Assembly (NCBI RefSeq): GCF_014861485.1
Contig: NZ_JACZHT010000001.1
Span: forward strand, 1 to 64,000
Reading direction: 5' to 3'
Origin: Phaeovibrio sulfidiphilus
GTDB lineage: Bacteria; Pseudomonadota; Alphaproteobacteria; Rhodospirillales; Rhodospirillaceae
DNA: 64,000 bases
A program made the position numbers and the translations under genes. Position 1 is the first letter of the stretch. The number at the start of each line of letters is the position of its first letter. Below are positions 49,485 to 58,842 of this stretch, piece by piece. The notes below the pieces were generated by a model. It had not been told where the DNA came from, searched no databases, and worked only from the letters and a program-made list of their open reading frames with translations.

Positions 49485-50726
49485 TCAGGTCCGGTAGTCG
49501 GCGTTGATGTCGATGTAGGCGTGGGTCAGGTCACAGGTCCAGACCGTGGCCCGTCCGTCCCCCAGACCGATATCGGCCTCGATCAGGATCTCCTGACCCT
49601 TCATGTGCTCGGCAACGGGGGTTTCGTCGTAGCCCTCGACGGCCTCGCCGTTCTCGGAGATCACAACGCCGCCGATGGCAATGCGAAGACGGTCGCGGTC
49701 CGCCTCCTCGCCCGACTTGCCCACGGCCATAACCACACGGCCCCAGTTGGCGTCGGCCCCGGCGATGGCGGTCTTGACCAGCGGCGAGTTGGCAATAGCC
49801 AGCGCAATGCGCTTGGCCGCGTCGTTGGAGGTGGCGCCGGTCACGGTCACGGTGACGAAGCGGGTGGCGCCCTCCCCGTCCCGGACCACCTGGTGGGCCA
49901 GATCCAGAAGGACGCTGAACAGGGCCGCGCGGAAGCCGTCCAGGCGCGGATCCTCCAGGTCGGTGACCGGGGCATTTCCGGCCTTTCCGGTGGCGAACAC
50001 CAACAGCGTGTCCGAGGTGGACGTGTCACTGTCCACCGTGATGGAGTTGAAGGACCGGTCCGCACCCTCCCGAAGAAGAGCCTCCAGAACGTCGGGCGCA
50101 ATGGCGGCGTCGGTCACCACAAAGGACAGCATGGTGGCCATGTCCGGGGCAATCATGCCCGAGCCCTTGGCGATACCGCTGATGCGCACCGTCTTGCCGT
50201 CGATGCTGGTTTCGGCTCCGGCGCCCTTCGGATAGGTGTCGGTGGTGGAGATGGCGGTGGCCGCCTGCTCCCAGCTCGCCTCGGAGGACAGCTCCGGTGC
50301 CATGGCCTCGAGGCACGATGCAATCCTCGGACCGTCCAGGGGCACGCCGATGGTCCCGGTGGAGGCGTGGAAGATCTCCTCGGGACGGCAGCCCAGAATG
50401 CGCGAGGCGGCCTCGATGGTGATCCGCACGCCCTCCTGGCCCCGGGCACCGGTGAACGCGTTGGCGTTGCCCGAGTTCACCACAAGACCCCGGGCACGCC
50501 CGGCCCCGGCGGCCAGAGCCTGGCGGCACCAGTCCACCGCCGCCGAACGGGTTTTCGAGCGGGTGAACACACCGGCCGCCGTCGTCCCCTCGCAAAAGCG
50601 CATCAGCAGAAGATCGGGGCGCCCCCGGTAGCGCAGCCCGGTGTTGGTGGTCACCATCCCGACGCCGTCGATGGAGGCAAGGTCAGGAAAAGCAGCAGGA
50701 GCCAGGGGCGAGCGGGCCAGAGACAT
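49485..50726 (-). CDS. argJ: bifunctional glutamate N-acetyltransferase / ornithine acetyltransferase (413 aa)
   Basis: Recycles the acetyl group in arginine synthesis (and, in the bifunctional form, makes N-acetylglutamate). The precursor self-cleaves before the catalytic Thr in APDMATMLSF, present here, giving alpha and beta chains. Other marks are NSGNANAFTG, SFNSITVDSDTSTSDT and GADANWGRVVMAVG. The start at 50726 follows AAGGAG; the frame is open 88 codons further without resemblance to the family. The ribosome binding site sits within a set of GGAAC-containing repeats. Confidence 0.97.
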   Translation of the reverse strand: MSLARSPLAPAAFPDLASIDGVGMVTTNTGLRYRGRPDLLLMRFCEGTTAAGVFTRSKTRSAAVDWCRQALAAGAGRARGLVVNSGNANAFTGARGQEGVRITIEAASRILGCRPEEIFHASTGTIGVPLDGPRIASCLEAMAPELSSEASWEQAATAISTTDTYPKGAGAETSIDGKTVRISGIAKGSGMIAPDMATMLSFVVTDAAIAPDVLEALLREGADRSFNSITVDSDTSTSDTLLVFATGKAGNAPVTDLEDPRLDGFRAALFSVLLDLAHQVVRDGEGATRFVTVTVTGATSNDAAKRIALAIANSPLVKTAIAGADANWGRVVMAVGKSGEEADRDRLRIAIGGVVISENGEAVEGYDETPVAEHMKGQEILIEADIGLGDGRATVWTCDLTHAYIDINADYRT

Positions 50727-50730
50727 GCAG

Positions 50731-50782
50731 GGAACTCCTTGGAACACGGGAACGTGATGGAACACGGAAACGGATGGAACAG
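50731..50782. repeat. GGAACACGG direct repeats before argJ
   Basis: GGAACACGGRAACG-GAT occurs twice (50741-50758 and 50759-50775), with further GGAAC copies on both sides (50731 and 50776), ending at the argJ Shine-Dalgarno. Confidence 0.7.
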
Positions 50783-50916
50783 AAAAACACGGCCGCACAC
50801 CCGCGCAGCCCGGCGGCCGGGCGGACACGCCACGGGAACGCGGGCGCACAGCGCGCGGACATCGGGCTCCGCGCCGCACGCGCACAGCCCAAAGGGCCGA
50901 TGGCGCACAGGCGGAG

Positions 50917-50952
50917 CAAAGACGAGGAGAGGCACCCGGGCACCTCTCCTCG
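50917..50952 (-). terminator. terminator of the PPIase gene
   Basis: CGAGGAGAGG (50923-50932) and CCTCTCCTCG (50943-50952) form a perfect 10-bp stem with a 10-base loop; TCTTTGC follows on the minus strand. Confidence 0.6.
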
Positions 50953-51074
50953 CCAGAATTGGAGCGCCGCACAGCGGCACCGGACGTCATCCTGCCCCAG
51001 GCAGGGGCGCCTCATGCCGCAAGCGCGGGCACATCATGCCGCAGGCAGGGCGACGAAGCAAACCGGGCGTTCGG

Positions 51075-51995
51075 TTACTTCTTCTTGCCGGTCTCGGCGG
51101 GCGCGGCAGCCGGAGCCGGGGCCGCAGCCGCGTCCTCGTCGGCCTTCAGGGGCTTGCCGTCCATGTCAAACATCTCGACCTTGGCCTCCTTCTTCAGGCG
51201 GGTCAGCTCCTGGTCGATGACCTGCTGGGCGAGCATGGCGCGAATCTGCTCCCGGACCGCATCAAGCGGCGGGAACTGGGAGTCACGGAACTCCTCGACC
51301 TTGATCACGTGCCAGCCGAAGCTGCTCTTGACGGGCTTCGGGGAGACCTCGCCCTTCTTCATGGCGAAGGCCGCCTGGGAGAACTCGGGGACCATCCGCT
51401 CGGCGGAGAAGAAGCCCAGATCGCCGCCGTTCTGACGGCCGCCCGGATCCTGGGTGTTCTCGTTGGCGAGCTTCGCGAAGTCCTCGCCCTTCTTCAGGCG
51501 CTCGATCAGCTTCTTGGCCGCCTCCTCGGTGTCCACCAGGATGTGGCGGGCGTGGACCTCCTTCTCCGGCTTGAAGGACGCCTTGAGCTCGTCGTAGCGC
51601 TTCTGGATGTCCTGATCCGTGATGCGGTCGTGCAGAACCTTGGCAACCCAGGCGTTCCCCACCAGCTGGTCAAGCAGCGTGGCCAGATCCTTCTGGACCT
51701 CCGGATCCTTGTCGAGACCGGCCTTGCGCCCGGCCTCGGTCAGGAGCTTTGCATCCACAACGCCTTCCAGGATCTGCTCGTAGACAACCGACAGGGGCAG
51801 AGCCGCCATCTGGGGCTGGCTGGCCTTCAGGTTGTCGAAACGGGCCTGGATGACGGACAGGTGCAGGTCCGTGCCGTTGATCCGCGCCACAACCGGATCA
51901 GCCGGAGCCTGGGCAAGCGCACCACCGGCCGCAAGGCTCAGCGGAAGAAGAGCGGCACCCGCAAGGGCAAGGCGGCGAAAGCGAGAGAGGGACAT
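51075..51995 (-). CDS. periplasmic parvulin-type peptidyl-prolyl isomerase (306 aa)
   Basis: Predicted periplasmic chaperone/foldase of the PrsA/PpiC/SurA-like group. Signal peptide at residues 1-~29 (LALAGAALLPLSLAAGGALA). An N-terminal SurA-like helical part is followed by the rotamase core: VHARHILVDTEEAAKKLIERL, then GGDLGFFSAERMVPEFSQAAFAMKKGEVS and SSFGWHVIKVEE. The last ~30 residues are an Ala/Pro-rich tail ending in lysines. The start at 51995 is supported by AAGGAA upstream and the signal peptide. It is divergent from lgt. Confidence 0.92.
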   Translation of the reverse strand: MSLSRFRRLALAGAALLPLSLAAGGALAQAPADPVVARINGTDLHLSVIQARFDNLKASQPQMAALPLSVVYEQILEGVVDAKLLTEAGRKAGLDKDPEVQKDLATLLDQLVGNAWVAKVLHDRITDQDIQKRYDELKASFKPEKEVHARHILVDTEEAAKKLIERLKKGEDFAKLANENTQDPGGRQNGGDLGFFSAERMVPEFSQAAFAMKKGEVSPKPVKSSFGWHVIKVEEFRDSQFPPLDAVREQIRAMLAQQVIDQELTRLKKEAKVEMFDMDGKPLKADEDAAAAPAPAAAPAETGKKK

Positions 51996-52250
51996 CGTCA
52001 ATTTCCTTACAGATGGACAGCCCCGGAACACCCGGGAAGTCGGACAGAGGTGAAACAAGAGACACTGTGAACACTCAACCGTCGCGGCAGGCCGATAACG
52101 GATCCCGCCGAGCTCCGCAACACGAGGTGTCCAGCTTCCGGAGGCAAAAAGCACCTTATACTTTTTTCACCTGAGGGAAAATCGTACAAAGTAAGTCGAA
52201 ACTGTTTTTTTCTTCGGTTTTTTCTCCGGCAGCGCCCCGAAAGGTCCGTC

Positions 52251-53102
52251 ATGACCCTTGCGATTCCGTTTCCCGCCATCGACCCGGTCCTGCTTCAGGT
52301 GGGGCCGGTCGCCATACGCTGGTACGCCCTCGCCTATGTGGCCGGACTTCTGTTCGGCTGGTGGTACCTGAGAGCGCTGTGCCGCCGCTCATCGCCCCCC
52401 ATCATGGACGACCGCCAGACCGAGGATCTGCTGGTCTGGGTGACCCTGGGCGTCATCCTGGGCGGCCGGCTGGGCTACGTGCTGTTCTACAACACGACCT
52501 GGTATCTCCAGAACCCTCTGGACGTGATCAAGGTCTGGGAAGGGGGCATGAGCTTCCACGGGGGCGTGCTCGGGGTCATCGGAGCCCTGTGGCTGTTTTC
52601 CCGACGCACGGGCACCCGGTTCCTGCGCATGGCGGATGCGGTGGTCACCGTGGCGCCCCTGGGCCTTTTCCTGGGGCGGCTTGCGAATTTCGTGAACGGC
52701 GAGCTGTTCGGACGGGTGGCGACGGACGTGCCCTGGGCGGTGATCTTCCCCGGCGGCGGCCCCGAGCCGCGGCACCCCAGCCAGATTTACGAGGCTTTCT
52801 CGGAAGGACTCCTGCTGCTGGTGCTCCTGGGGCTTCTGTGGCGCTTCACGGGCCTGTCCCGGCGCCCGGGCGCCATGACCGGCGTGTTCCTGATGGGCTA
52901 CGGAACGGCGCGGACCGTCTGCGAGCTGTTCCGGGAGCCCGACGCCCAGATTGGCTTCCTGGAGGCAGGCCTCACCATGGGCCAGGTACTCTCGGTGCCC
53001 CTGATCCTTGCGGGGCTGGTGTTCCTGGTCATGGCCCTCCGGCGGCCTCCGGTGAGCGCCGGCACCGGGACGAACGCCCCCGCGCGGGGCCGGGCGTCGT
53101 GA
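52251..53102 (+). CDS. lgt: prolipoprotein diacylglyceryl transferase (283 aa)
   Basis: Adds diacylglycerol to the lipobox cysteine of prolipoproteins in the inner membrane. Seven helices; the signature GRLANFVNGELFGR is intact, as are IRWYALAYVAG at the N-terminus, GGMSFHGGVLG and RHPSQIYEAFSEG. Length is normal. Its stop overlaps the start of the methyltransferase gene (GTGA), and lgt-NDUFAF7-pgeF order is common in alphaproteobacteria. Substrates in this window include the lipoproteins at 6596 and 55305. Confidence 0.97.
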   Translation: MTLAIPFPAIDPVLLQVGPVAIRWYALAYVAGLLFGWWYLRALCRRSSPPIMDDRQTEDLLVWVTLGVILGGRLGYVLFYNTTWYLQNPLDVIKVWEGGMSFHGGVLGVIGALWLFSRRTGTRFLRMADAVVTVAPLGLFLGRLANFVNGELFGRVATDVPWAVIFPGGGPEPRHPSQIYEAFSEGLLLLVLLGLLWRFTGLSRRPGAMTGVFLMGYGTARTVCELFREPDAQIGFLEAGLTMGQVLSVPLILAGLVFLVMALRRPPVSAGTGTNAPARGRAS

Positions 53103-54208
53103 GCACCGGGACCAACACCCCGGCCGGGGACAGCCTGCGCGCCCTTCTGGAGCAGGCCCGCGAGATCCCGGTGGAGACATGGATGGGCCTGTGCGCCCAG
53201 GCCTACTACGCCCGGGGAACCGCCATCGGAGCCCGGGGGGACTTCATCACCGCCCCCGAGTGCACCCAGATCTTCGGCGAGCTTCTGGGGCTGTGGGCCG
53301 TGGTGGTCTGGCAAAGCATGGGAAGCCCCGCCGGCCTGATCCTGGCCGAGGCCGGACCCGGGCGCGGCACCCTGATGCGCGATGCGCTGCGGGCCAGCCG
53401 CCTGGTCCCGGCGTTCGGGGCCGCCGTGTCGGTGGCCCTGGTGGAGACAAGCCCCGCCCTGCGCCGCCAGCAGGAGCAGGCCCTTGCCGACAGCCCGGTT
53501 CCCGTGCGCTGGTTCGACCGCCTGGAGGATCTGCCCGACGCGCCCCTGATCCTTCTGGCCAACGAGTTTCTCGACGCCCTGCCCATCCGGCAATACCAGC
53601 GGAGCGCTGATGGCTGGTGCGAGCGCCGGGTCCGGATGGAGAGCCCGGACCCCCTGCGCCTGGCCTTCTGCCTCTCGCCCCCGCTGGCCGGGGATCCGCC
53701 GTTTTTGCAGCCGGCCCACCGGAAGGCCCAGCCGGGAGAGTGGGTGGAGACCTGTCCCGCCGCCCACGCCGTGGTGGAGGCTCTGGCGCGGCGCTTCGCC
53801 ACCCGCCCCGGCGCCGCCCTGTTCCTGGACTACGGCCCGGCGGCCAGTGCGCCCGGCGACAGTCTCCAGGCCCTGAAGGGGCACGCCTATGCCCCCCTGC
53901 TCGACGAGCCGGGTGCGGTGGACCTGACCGCCCACGTGGACTTCCAGGCCCTGGCCCACACGGCCCGGGCTGCGGGCGCGGGGGTCGAGCCCCTTGTCCG
54001 GCAGGGTGCGTTTCTCACCAGCCTGGGCCTGCTGGAGCGCGCCCGGGCCCTTCAGGCGGGCACCGCCGACGAGTCCCAAAAGCTCGCCATTGCAGATGCG
54101 GTGCGCCGCCTGGTGGATCCCCTCCAGATGGGAAGCCTGTTCAAGGTCATGGGGATGCGCTCCGAGGGCCTCGCGCCCCTGCCGGGATTCTCGGGCCCGG
54201 CGGGCTGA
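53099..54208 (+). CDS. NDUFAF7/MidA-family class I SAM-dependent methyltransferase (369 aa)
   Basis: Bacterial relative of mitochondrial NDUFAF7, which methylates an arginine in a complex I subunit. Marks: YYARGTAIGARGDFITAPECTQIFGELLGLW, then the SAM loop LAEAGPGRGTLMRDALR and LLANEFLDALPIRQYQ. The GTG at 53099 overlaps the lgt TGA and is the likely start. By analogy it may act on NADH dehydrogenase, but no complex I gene is in the window. It is followed after 326 bases by pgeF. Confidence 0.88.
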   Translation: MSTGTNTPAGDSLRALLEQAREIPVETWMGLCAQAYYARGTAIGARGDFITAPECTQIFGELLGLWAVVVWQSMGSPAGLILAEAGPGRGTLMRDALRASRLVPAFGAAVSVALVETSPALRRQQEQALADSPVPVRWFDRLEDLPDAPLILLANEFLDALPIRQYQRSADGWCERRVRMESPDPLRLAFCLSPPLAGDPPFLQPAHRKAQPGEWVETCPAAHAVVEALARRFATRPGAALFLDYGPAASAPGDSLQALKGHAYAPLLDEPGAVDLTAHVDFQALAHTARAAGAGVEPLVRQGAFLTSLGLLERARALQAGTADESQKLAIADAVRRLVDPLQMGSLFKVMGMRSEGLAPLPGFSGPAG

Positions 54209-54534
54209 CGCGCCTTCCGCACCCCGCTGGCCGACGCGTCTTCCGCACCCCGGGAGCCCGGCGGCCCGGATGGAGCCAGCGGGTGCGCGGGGATGCGGCA
54301 CAACAGAGGGACCGGCCCCCCTGTCCTCCACCCCCCGGGCGGAGGGCCCCGCCCCGCCCCCTGTCCCCGGTTCCGGAGGTCTCACGCAGCCGCACCCCGG
54401 AGCGGGGGAGCGCGACCGGTGCCCGCCTGTCCTGCCCACGCCCGTCACTCGGCCGCATCCTCCGCAGGGTGATTGACGCCCCCTGCGCCTTCGGGCATCG
54501 TTTGAACCATGCGCATTTTCAGAGGGTTCCCGCC
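54209..54534. other. gap between the methyltransferase and pgeF genes
   Basis: No gene is seen. CGC-CTTCCGCACCCC occurs twice near 54210-54255 (direct repeat of about 16 bases). The pgeF ribosome binding site AGAGGG is at its end. Confidence 0.4.
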
Positions 54535-55308
54535 ATGTTGATCACAGTCCCCGTCCTCGCCTCCCTTCCCAAGCTGAAGCATGGCTTTTTCACCCGCCAG
54601 GGCGGGGTCTCCACCGGCGTCCACGCCTCCTTGAACGTGTCGCGCTCCAACGGGGATTCCCCGAAGGCCGTGCAGGAAAACCGCAGACGCGCCGCCCGCG
54701 CCCTGGGCTACGGGGAGGGCGGGCTCCTGACCGTCACCCAGGATCACACCAACACGGCCCTGAGCGTCAACGCTCCCTTCTCGCCCAGGGAAACGCCACC
54801 GGTGGCGGACGCCCTGGTCACCCGCACCCCGGGGCTTCTTCTGGGCATCATGACCGCCGACTGCGCGCCGATCCTTCTGGTGGATCCGGAGGCCCGGGTC
54901 ATCAGCGCCTGCCACGCCGGATCGAAGGGCGCGCTGGTGGGCATCGTCGAGGCCACGGTTGAGGCCATGGAATCCGCCGGCGCCCGTCCGTCGCGCATTC
55001 TGGCCGCCATCGGGCCCTGCATCGGGACCGCCTCCTACGAGGTCGGCGACGACTTCCGCGCCCCGTTCCTGAAGAAGGACGAGGCCAGCGCCCGCTTCTT
55101 CACCCGCGCCACCGACGCGGGCCCCTGGCACTTCGACCTGAACGGCTTTGTGGAGGACCGGCTCAACGCCATGAACGTGGGCGAGGTCATTCGCCTGGAC
55201 CGGGACACCTTCCAGGAGCAGGATCTGTTTTTCAGCTACCGCCACGCCACCTTGCACTCGGGCGGCGTCTGCGGCCGCCAGCTCTCCGCCATAGCCCTGG
55301 AGCCATGA
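54535..55308 (+). CDS. pgeF: peptidoglycan editing factor PgeF / laccase-domain (YfiH) protein (257 aa)
   Basis: Copper-oxidase-like-fold family; E. coli YfiH removes mis-incorporated L-Ser from UDP-MurNAc peptides, and other members act on purine nucleosides. Marks: HGFFTRQGGVSTGVHASLN, MTADCAPILLVDP, CHAGSKGALVGIVEATVEAM, IGPCIG and the terminal HSGGVCGRQLSAIAL. The metal-site Cys and His residues are present; the usual aromatic residue after HAG is replaced by Ser (HAGSKG). The start has AGAGGG upstream. Its stop overlaps the next gene (ATGA). Confidence 0.9.
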   Translation: MLITVPVLASLPKLKHGFFTRQGGVSTGVHASLNVSRSNGDSPKAVQENRRRAARALGYGEGGLLTVTQDHTNTALSVNAPFSPRETPPVADALVTRTPGLLLGIMTADCAPILLVDPEARVISACHAGSKGALVGIVEATVEAMESAGARPSRILAAIGPCIGTASYEVGDDFRAPFLKKDEASARFFTRATDAGPWHFDLNGFVEDRLNAMNVGEVIRLDRDTFQEQDLFFSYRHATLHSGGVCGRQLSAIALEP

Positions 55309-56348
55309 CCCCCCGCCACGCCCGCCGGACTGCGCTTCTGGGCGGCCTGTGCGGCGCCCTGCTGGCGGGGTGCGCCGAAATGCCCGGGCCCTACGCCCAC
55401 CGGGACCTGGGCCGGCTGGAGAACCCGCTGGTGGCGCTGAAATCCGGCGCCGGTGTCACGGTCAGGCCGGTGGAGGGGCTGCCCGTTCCCTGGAACCGCC
55501 TGATCGCCCTGGAGGCGGTGGAGCTTCTGCACGGACAGGGAATCCCCGCGGAAACCGGAACCGCAAGCCCCCTCGGGCACACCCTGACCTGGACCCTGGA
55601 CGGCGCGCCCATGGCCACCGATACCCCTGCGGCCGGGGCCTCCGCGCCGAAGGGACCGCGCGTGATCCGCCTGGCCTGGACCCTGGACGGTGAGCCCGGC
55701 GAGCCGGTGACGGTACCCGTCGAGGCCGTCCTGTGGGACCGGGCCGCTCCGGAAGCCGCAATCGCCGTGGCCCGCCCGGTGGTGGAGGCCCTGGCCCGGC
55801 AGCTGGGCGGCGGACCGGAAGAGCCCCGCTCCCGCGCACAGGCATCAGCGGACAGCGAACCCGGTGCCGGTCCCGCAGCCCCGCCCCGCCCGGACGCGAG
55901 GGCCGAGGCCCCGCCCCGTGTGCCCCCTGCCGCCCGGACAAGCCCCGAGGAGCAGCGCCGCGAGCGCGAGCGCGCCGCCGAGGCCGCCACGGTGGTGGCC
56001 CTCAAGCCCCGGATCACCCGGGCCCCCGGGGACGGGGTCCAGGCGCTGACCCGCGCCCTGAGCGCACAGATCACCGCCGCCGGGGTCCGCCTGACGGAAA
56101 ACCCGGCCAAGGCGACCTTCGCCATTGTGGGCACGGTCACCACGGAACCTGTGGCGGGAAAGAAAGAGAAGGTGACCCTGGTCTGGGAGGTTCAGGATCC
56201 ACGCTCCGGCGCGGTGCTGGGAACCGCCACCCAGGAGAACTTCATCCCGGCCGGTCTTCTGGACCAGCCCTGGGGACCGCTTGCGGACACCATCGCCGCC
56301 GGAGCCCTGGAGGGCATCGGCGAAATCCTGGCCGCCCCGCCGCCCTGA
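55305..56348 (+). CDS. predicted lipoprotein (347 aa)
   Basis: Function not recognised. A lipoprotein signal (MTPRHARRTALLGGLCGALLAGC, lipobox LAGC with Cys at about residue 23) is followed by a ~325-residue domain in two parts separated by a Pro/Ala/Arg-rich linker (about residues 180-225). The C-terminal part has a repeated-strand look, with KATFAIVGTVTTEPVAGKKEKVTLVWEV and QDPRSGAVLGTATQEN. The start overlaps the pgeF stop. Comparable lipoproteins follow pgeF in some alphaproteobacteria, from memory. It probably sits on the periplasmic face of a membrane. Confidence 0.78.
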   Translation: MTPRHARRTALLGGLCGALLAGCAEMPGPYAHRDLGRLENPLVALKSGAGVTVRPVEGLPVPWNRLIALEAVELLHGQGIPAETGTASPLGHTLTWTLDGAPMATDTPAAGASAPKGPRVIRLAWTLDGEPGEPVTVPVEAVLWDRAAPEAAIAVARPVVEALARQLGGGPEEPRSRAQASADSEPGAGPAAPPRPDARAEAPPRVPPAARTSPEEQRRERERAAEAATVVALKPRITRAPGDGVQALTRALSAQITAAGVRLTENPAKATFAIVGTVTTEPVAGKKEKVTLVWEVQDPRSGAVLGTATQENFIPAGLLDQPWGPLADTIAAGALEGIGEILAAPPP

Positions 56349-56397
56349 GACGGCCCGGAACGGCCCGAAGGCGCCAGGACCGCGCGGCCCGGATCCG

Positions 56398-56431
56398 GAC
56401 AAAAAAAAACGGAGCCGGAAACCGGCTCCGT
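56398..56431 (-). terminator. Rho-independent terminator of the accA-DUF2892 unit
   Basis: ACGGAGCCGG / CCGGCTCCGT with a 3-base loop; on the minus strand a T-run of about nine follows. It lies 10 bases after the DUF2892 stop. Confidence 0.88.
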
Positions 56432-56440
56432 CAGCGGGCC

Positions 56441-56716
56441 TCAGCCCTGAAAGCGGCTGTCGTCGTCCTCGGGGGGCGACGTCCCGTCCCCGTCCCCGTC
56501 ACCATCCCGACCCAGGATCGTGTAGAGAAAGCAGAACTGCAGCCAGGCGCTGGCCAGCAGGGCCGCGCCGATCAGTCCGACCAGCACCTGCCCGAACAGG
56601 CCGAAAAAGCCCACGTTGTTGGTGATGGCCAGAAGAAGGAAGGCAATGCCCACAATAATGCGGACCGTGCGGTCCCTGGAGCTCATATTTTTTGGAAAAC
56701 GATCAAAAAAAGCCAT
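56441..56716 (-). CDS. DUF2892 family small membrane protein (91 aa)
   Basis: Short inner-membrane protein: KNMSSRDRTVRIIVGIAFLLLAI is the family opening (asparagine, then DR-x-xR before the first helix), followed by a second helix pair with GLFGQVLVGLIGAALLASAW. The tail is an Asp/Gly repeat (RDGDGDGDG) ending in acidic residues. The C-terminal domain of YgaP-type proteins belongs to the same family. Function unknown. It lies 47 bases after accA and is followed by a terminator. Confidence 0.8.
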   Translation of the reverse strand: MAFFDRFPKNMSSRDRTVRIIVGIAFLLLAITNNVGFFGLFGQVLVGLIGAALLASAWLQFCFLYTILGRDGDGDGDGTSPPEDDDSRFQG

Positions 56717-56763
56717 GGAGTCTGTCCTTTCCCTCGGAAAGGGCGCCGCCGGAACCGGCCCGG

Positions 56764-57717
56764 TCAGGCCAGCCCCTCACGCCCCATACGCAGAAACTTC
56801 TCGCGACGCTTCTGGCGCAAGGTGGCCCCGTCCAGCGTCCCCAGTTCCCTCAGGTGCCGCTCGAAGGCATCCCCGACGGAGGCGAAAACCGCAGCGCGGT
56901 CGCGGTGCGCACCGCCCATGGGCTCGGCAATGACCTCGTCAATGATCTTGAATTCCAGAAGATCCTGAGCCGTCAGGCGCAGGGCCTCGGCCGCCTGCTG
57001 GGCCATGCCGCCCGAGCGCCACAGGATCGAGGCGCACCCCTCGGGGGAAATCACCGAGTAGATGGAGTGCTCCAGCATCATGACCGTGTTGCCGGCCGCG
57101 ATGGCAATGGCGCCGCCCGATCCGCCCTCGCCGATCACGCACGACACCAGGGGCGCGCGCAGATCAAGGCAGGCATCAATGGAGCGGGCAATGGCCTCGG
57201 CCTGGCCGCGCTCCTCGGCGGACACGCCCGGATAGGCGCCGGCGGTGTCCACCAGGGTCAGCACCGGAAGCTGGAAACGGTCGGCCAGATCCAGAAGCTT
57301 GCAGACCTTGCGGTAGCCCTCGGGCATGGCCATGCCGAAGTTGTGGCGCAGGCGGGTTTCCGTGTCGTCGCCCTTCTCCTGGCCGACAACCACGACGCCC
57401 TGGCCCCGGAAGCGGGCCAGACCGCCGATAATCGCCCGGTCCTCGCCGAACACCCGGTCTCCGGCCAGCGGCGTGACGTCGGTGAACAGGGCCTTCAGGT
57501 AGTCGATGCAGTGGGGCCGGTTCGGGTGACGGGCCACCTGGGTCTTCTGCCAGGGGGTCAGCTTGGCGTAAACGCCCTTCAGCTGCTTGTCGACCTTGAC
57601 CTGGAGGCGGCCGACCTCCTCGGCGATATTCAGGCCGTCCGCATCGGACAGGTGCCGCAGCTCCTCAATCTTGCTTTCCAGTTCGGCAATGGGCTTTTCA
57701 AAGTCGAGAAAATACAT
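56764..57717 (-). CDS. accA: acetyl-CoA carboxylase carboxyltransferase subunit alpha (317 aa)
   Basis: With AccD transfers the carboxyl group from biotin to acetyl-CoA. Marks: [64 protein letters not shown] and [16 protein letters not shown]. The start at 57717 gives the standard N-terminus; the frame is open 15 codons upstream. AccD is not in the window; accBC are at 34464-36313. The gene probably shares a transcript with the DUF2892 gene. Confidence 0.97.
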   Translation of the reverse strand: MYFLDFEKPIAELESKIEELRHLSDADGLNIAEEVGRLQVKVDKQLKGVYAKLTPWQKTQVARHPNRPHCIDYLKALFTDVTPLAGDRVFGEDRAIIGGLARFRGQGVVVVGQEKGDDTETRLRHNFGMAMPEGYRKVCKLLDLADRFQLPVLTLVDTAGAYPGVSAEERGQAEAIARSIDACLDLRAPLVSCVIGEGGSGGAIAIAAGNTVMMLEHSIYSVISPEGCASILWRSGGMAQQAAEALRLTAQDLLEFKIIDEVIAEPMGGAHRDRAAVFASVGDAFERHLRELGTLDGATLRQKRREKFLRMGREGLA

Positions 57718-57866
57718 GACAGGCGCATCCGGCTTTCGTGGGTAAAGGCTCGGCCCCCGCAAGACAGCATCCGGGCAACCGACACAAAACGTCTGCCTTC
57801 TGCTAGCACAGCGCAGAAGAGAAACAAAACAGATTTATGCAGTCCGCCCCGGGTTTCGGGCGCACG

Positions 57867-58727
57867 TCAGGCCGGCCAGCGGATCCGGAGCCCCTCGAAC
57901 AGGCGGGCGTAGTCCGGTTCCCGGTCCGGATCGATCAAGCCGTGGCGGATCCCGAAATCAATCAGAACGAGCGCCACGTTGAACTTGAAATCGTCGGTTT
58001 CGCGCAGGGTCGACATGACCCGCTCCACCGGCCAGAGCATGAATTCCTGCACCTCGCCATCCGTGCAGCGGGGCGTGACCTGGTCGGGAACCTCCAGATC
58101 GTAGACGAACAGGGTATCACAGCGCAGGCCGCCCGGAACCTCCATGCGGTAGCTGACAAACCCGGCCGAGCGGGCGTGACGCATGAGCGGAGCGGTAAAT
58201 CCGGCCTCCTCGCGCGCCTCCTTGATGAGGTTGTCCCGCAAGGACAGGCCCGCGGGCTGGCCGCCCGCAACGATGTTGTCGAGCTTGCCCGGGGCGACCG
58301 CCTTGTCAGGCGAGCGCCGGGCAATCCACATCTTGAACTCCTCGCCCGTGCGCACGATCCCGTTCAGGTGCACACCATAGGCCCTCACACCGAACAAGGT
58401 GACGGCGCCCCGGTCCAGAAGCATGAGGGTCGGCGCGGTCCAGCCCGAACTCACCCGGTACATCTCACCGCGGATCGAGCGGATGAAGCCGTCCCCGTGG
58501 AGCGCTGCGACGACGTCCTCCATGGCCCGGGAGCGAGCTTCCAGCGTCGAGAGGCGTTCGTCCAGCGCCACGTGGTCTCCGAAAAAACGGAAGACGCCGG
58601 AGAAGTCTCTCAGCCTCGGAAGGACCGGTCGTGGAATCCAGCCCACGGCCTTTCCGTCGATGAAAAAAGGAGAATAACCGGATAGATCCCGGACCCGGCA
58701 GGCCTGGATATGGCGCAGATAATTCAC
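57867..58727 (-). CDS. DUF4743 / Nudix hydrolase family protein (286 aa)
   Basis: N-terminal DUF4743-type domain (residues about 1-115, with GYSPFFIDGKAVGWIPRPVLP) fused to a Nudix domain. The Nudix box is GGQPAGLSLRDNLIKEAREEAGF (residues ~150-172). This combination matches the plant and fungal 'thiamine pyrophosphokinase-related' Nudix proteins that degrade damaged thiamine diphosphates. The bacterial substrate is inferred, not shown. It lies on the minus strand between accA and sufE and appears to be its own unit. Confidence 0.85.
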   Translation of the reverse strand: MNYLRHIQACRVRDLSGYSPFFIDGKAVGWIPRPVLPRLRDFSGVFRFFGDHVALDERLSTLEARSRAMEDVVAALHGDGFIRSIRGEMYRVSSGWTAPTLMLLDRGAVTLFGVRAYGVHLNGIVRTGEEFKMWIARRSPDKAVAPGKLDNIVAGGQPAGLSLRDNLIKEAREEAGFTAPLMRHARSAGFVSYRMEVPGGLRCDTLFVYDLEVPDQVTPRCTDGEVQEFMLWPVERVMSTLRETDDFKFNVALVLIDFGIRHGLIDPDREPDYARLFEGLRIRWPA

Positions 58728-58842
58728 AGAGTCCTCAACATCAGGCGATTGAAAACGATGGTATCCCGGTGTTCAGGCTTTCACGCATTCCACGAAAAAT
58801 CAACGTTATTTTTAAGAGAGATTTCTTCCCCCAGTCAGGGAT

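Larger units (their letters stand above)
50727..51074. other. intergenic region between argJ and the PPIase gene
   Basis: No gene is seen. It contains 18-bp GGAACACGG-type repeats just upstream of argJ (50731-50782), the PPIase terminator (50917-50952) and two copies of CATGCCGCA- text with GGCAGGG nearby (about 51010-51055). Confidence 0.5.
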
